DNA from: an uncultured Ignavibacteriota bacterium
Lineage (GTDB): Bacteria; Bacteroidota; Ignavibacteria; Tepidaquicellales; Tepidaquicellaceae
Direction: 5' to 3'
DNA: 14,490 nt
NCBI GenBank assembly: GCA_937915485.1
Contig: CALGII010000227.1
Coordinates: forward strand, 1-14,490
Shown here: one piece after another, positions 12,646 to 14,490 of the stretch
Position numbering within the stretch: position 1 is the first letter of the stretch
Layout of the letters: each line of letters opens with the position of its first letter
Position numbers and translations under genes: made by a program
Notes under the pieces: generated by a model
What the model was told of the DNA's origin: nothing
What the model saw: the letters and a program-made list of their open reading frames with translations, nothing else
Database searches by the model: none

Positions 12646-14490
12646 TTAATGTTTTGCTTCTTCAATGTTTTTTTCAAAACTTTCCTCGAAACGCTTCATT
12701 ATGTAATCGCAGCCGTAGTTGAACATTCGCGCTTTGTTTTCGCCGTTTGTGAATTCGAGTTGTTTCGGGGCGCCGTTTGAAGAGAACGCATTATCCCTGA
12801 GAAGCGCGGCGATTTCAAGAGTTATGTTGTGAGTCAGATCGAGTTTGTTCTTTATACCGAATTTAGACATAAGCGATATCATCTGCGCGAAGGTTTTCAT
12901 TTCGAGTTTGGTGTCTTTCTCCCTGTCAAAAGGCAGAATGAATTTCTGCGTGTTCGAAAAACTTCCGCCGCTTTCGAACGGATATGAAGCGGGAAGCACG
13001 AGATCGGCGCTTTGCGCGGTATCCGTCAGGAAGTAATCCATGACTACTCTGAATTCGGTCCTGTCGAGCAATTCGGATACTGATTGTTTATCCAGCGCGC
13101 AACCCAGAGGATCTTCGCCGAAAATGAACATGTTTTTGATTTTTCCGCCGTTAAGAAGTTCGTAAACATTATTGTAATTCTGAGGAAGTTCCTTGATTCC
13201 CCAGATCTTCTTCACGTGCTCGTTGTACGCGGCATCGTCAACGTGTTTGTGACCTGCGTTGTACTCCGGAGTAATGCCCATATCGAACAATCCCTGAGAG
13301 TTGTTTTTTTCTTTAAGCGATACGAGACCGCTTGAAGTTTTTCCGTATTTACCGGTTATCAGAACGAGGTTAAGCAGTTCCTTTGCAGTTTCCGACGTTA
13401 TGTGCTTTTCAGAGAATACAATAACAGCCTTTGAATCATTATTGAATTCCGTTGCGAAGTCAATCAGCCTTTTTTCAAAGAACACGCCCGATTGTTTGAG
13501 CAAGTCGTTGAAATCTTCGGTAAGGAGAGATTTCTTGTATTCGTCAAATCCTTTTACGTGGTCCTTGATAAATATCCCGTTCTCAAGTCCGTTCGCAAGA
13601 ATGAAGTGATTCACGGCTTTCACGAAATAATAATAAGATTTAACGTTCAGAACCTTGTCCGCTTTGAACGCGTTCCTGTCGCTTTCATTATCCGTTATTA
13701 CTTCCACTTTCGTGCCGTACAGCGTCTTGGCATTGTTTATCATATATCCCACGACGGCATTTTCGTAATTCGTTTCCGAGCCGAGCACGTAAACCGAATT
13801 GGCGTTCTTTATCTGCGTGAAAGGAACATTTCCTTCGGATACTGTCCGGTAAGCGTTTCCCCTGTTGAGATAATGGAAACTGTCAACGTTATTTGTTTTT
13901 ACCGCGGCGCGCGCGAATTTCTGTATGAGATAAAGTTCTTCGTTTGTCATTCTCGCTCCCGCGAAGAAAACGTTTTCATCAGGATTTACACCAGTGACTT
14001 TTTTAACAATAATATCGAACGCTTTTTCAAAAGTAATTTCTTCAAATTTTCCGTTGACTTTCAGCAGCGGCTTCAGAAGGCGCTTTCCGTCGTTAAGATA
14101 ACCGTAACTGAATTTCGCCATTCTGCAAATGCTTCCGAGTCTGTTTATCGTGCCTTCGCCGCCCGTGACTTTCATCACGAATCCGTTGCGATGGTGTATT
14201 TTTATCGCGCATCCCGTCGAGCAGAAGTTGCAGATGGTTTCAAACGATTCAAGTTCGAGCGGTCCGGGCTTGAACTTGAAGTTCTCCGACATCGCCGCCG
14301 TCGGGCAGGTGGATATGCACATCCCGCAGGATTCGCAGGTCGTATCAAGCAGGCTAGTGCCCATGCTCGGCGCGACGTAGGTCTCGAATCCCCTGTTTAC
14401 GAGTCCGAGCGCATTCGCCCCGACGACGTCCTTGCAAATCCTGACGCATCTGGAGCAGAGAATGCATTTGTTGTTGTCAATTTCAATATA
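12646..14490 (-). CDS. NuoG/formate-dehydrogenase-like iron-sulfur protein, partial
   Basis: The reading frame stays open to the right edge, so the N-terminus is missing; an internal ATG at 14364 is not the true start. About 614 residues are visible. First come two 4Fe-4S ferredoxin motifs (C-x2-C-x2-C-x3-C within KCILCSRCVRIC, then CESCGMCISTCP). A molybdopterin-oxidoreductase Fe4S4 domain follows (C-x2-C-x3-C-x27-C starting CNFCSTGC). The large pterin-binding-type domain then starts near FEKAFDIIVKKV. This layout is shared by NuoG of complex I, hydrogenase and formate dehydrogenase subunits. At the position where formate dehydrogenases have Cys or Sec as the Mo/W ligand (after the TNNVD stretch) this protein reads SFHYLNRG. 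It also ends without the usual C-terminal dinucleotide-binding domain. It therefore looks like an electron-transfer (NuoG-like) subunit rather than an active molybdoenzyme. A ferritin-like gene follows 14 nt downstream. Confidence 0.85.
   Translation of the reverse strand, partial: YIEIDNNKCILCSRCVRICKDVVGANALGLVNRGFETYVAPSMGTSLLDTTCESCGMCISTCPTAAMSENFKFKPGPLELESFETICNFCSTGCAIKIHHRNGFVMKVTGGEGTINRLGSICRMAKFSYGYLNDGKRLLKPLLKVNGKFEEITFEKAFDIIVKKVTGVNPDENVFFAGARMTNEELYLIQKFARAAVKTNNVDSFHYLNRGNAYRTVSEGNVPFTQIKNANSVYVLGSETNYENAVVGYMINNAKTLYGTKVEVITDNESDRNAFKADKVLNVKSYYYFVKAVNHFILANGLENGIFIKDHVKGFDEYKKSLLTEDFNDLLKQSGVFFEKRLIDFATEFNNDSKAVIVFSEKHITSETAKELLNLVLITGKYGKTSSGLVSLKEKNNSQGLFDMGITPEYNAGHKHVDDAAYNEHVKKIWGIKELPQNYNNVYELLNGGKIKNMFIFGEDPLGCALDKQSVSELLDRTEFRVVMDYFLTDTAQSADLVLPASYPFESGGSFSNTQKFILPFDREKDTKLEMKTFAQMISLMSKFGIKNKLDLTHNITLEIAALLRDNAFSSNGAPKQLEFTNGENKARMFNYGCDYIMKRFEESFEKNIEEAKH

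Noticed and set aside
14362..14364. ATG at 14364 as start of the NuoG-like gene
   Set aside because: The upstream frame is open to the window edge and encodes a conserved four-Cys ferredoxin motif, so the gene begins outside the window.
12646..14490. Active selenocysteine or cysteine formate dehydrogenase
   Set aside because: No Cys codon or in-frame TGA is at the expected Mo/W-ligand position; the residues there are Ser-Phe-His.

Overview
The window looks like a chromosomal segment from a bacterium of the Bacteroidota/Chlorobiota/Ignavibacteriota group; an Ignavibacteria-like organism is my best guess, by inference. The reasons are: AT-rich leaders with few Shine-Dalgarno sites, many short MKK/MKR-type secreted proteins and lipoproteins, outer-membrane beta-barrels, a Chlorobium-style 2[4Fe-4S] ferredoxin, a GxxExxY-family protein in a repeat-flanked unit, and GA-loop palindromes of the REP-like type. 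No phage, plasmid, CRISPR or complete insertion sequence is visible.

Layout. 1-335 is a gene-free block of palindromic repeats. 336-4623 is a minus-strand run of envelope and redox genes: a thioredoxin-reductase-like flavoprotein, then (in transcription order) a lipoprotein with two related Met/His-Gly motifs, a beta-barrel with a Cys-Cys start, and a secreted lipocalin-like protein; upstream of these is an unrecognised lipoprotein. A tRNA-Ala(GGC) with its own terminator is at 4749-4821, followed by a stand-alone receiver protein at 4948-5337.

5552-9608 is the succinate dehydrogenase operon in the order sdhC-sdhD-[insert]-sdhA-sdhB, ended by a clear terminator. The insert (about 6338-7110) is the most unusual feature. 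It is a PD-(D/E)XK-like GxxExxY gene in the operon's orientation, enclosed by nested inverted repeats built on CACTAAGGACACGAAG-like modules, and it separates the membrane-anchor genes from the catalytic genes.

9653-9831 is a small AT-rich element with inverted ends and a GC palindrome. 9834-11495 (minus) holds a secreted dienelactone-hydrolase-family enzyme and a beta-barrel. 11692-11991 (plus) is the ferredoxin, with a forced TTG start and a strong Shine-Dalgarno site. From 12176 to the right edge (minus) a ferritin-like diiron protein sits 14 nt downstream of a large NuoG/formate-dehydrogenase-like iron-sulfur protein. That protein is cut by the window edge and lacks a Cys or Sec where molybdenum enzymes place their metal ligand.

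How the genes work together: sdhCDAB feeds electrons from succinate to quinone (or runs in reverse as fumarate reduction). The ferredoxin and the NuoG-like/ferritin-like pair are soluble or peripheral electron-transfer functions that fit anaerobic or microaerobic life with oxidative-stress defence. The lipoprotein/barrel/lipocalin cassette is an envelope system of unknown role, possibly metal-related.
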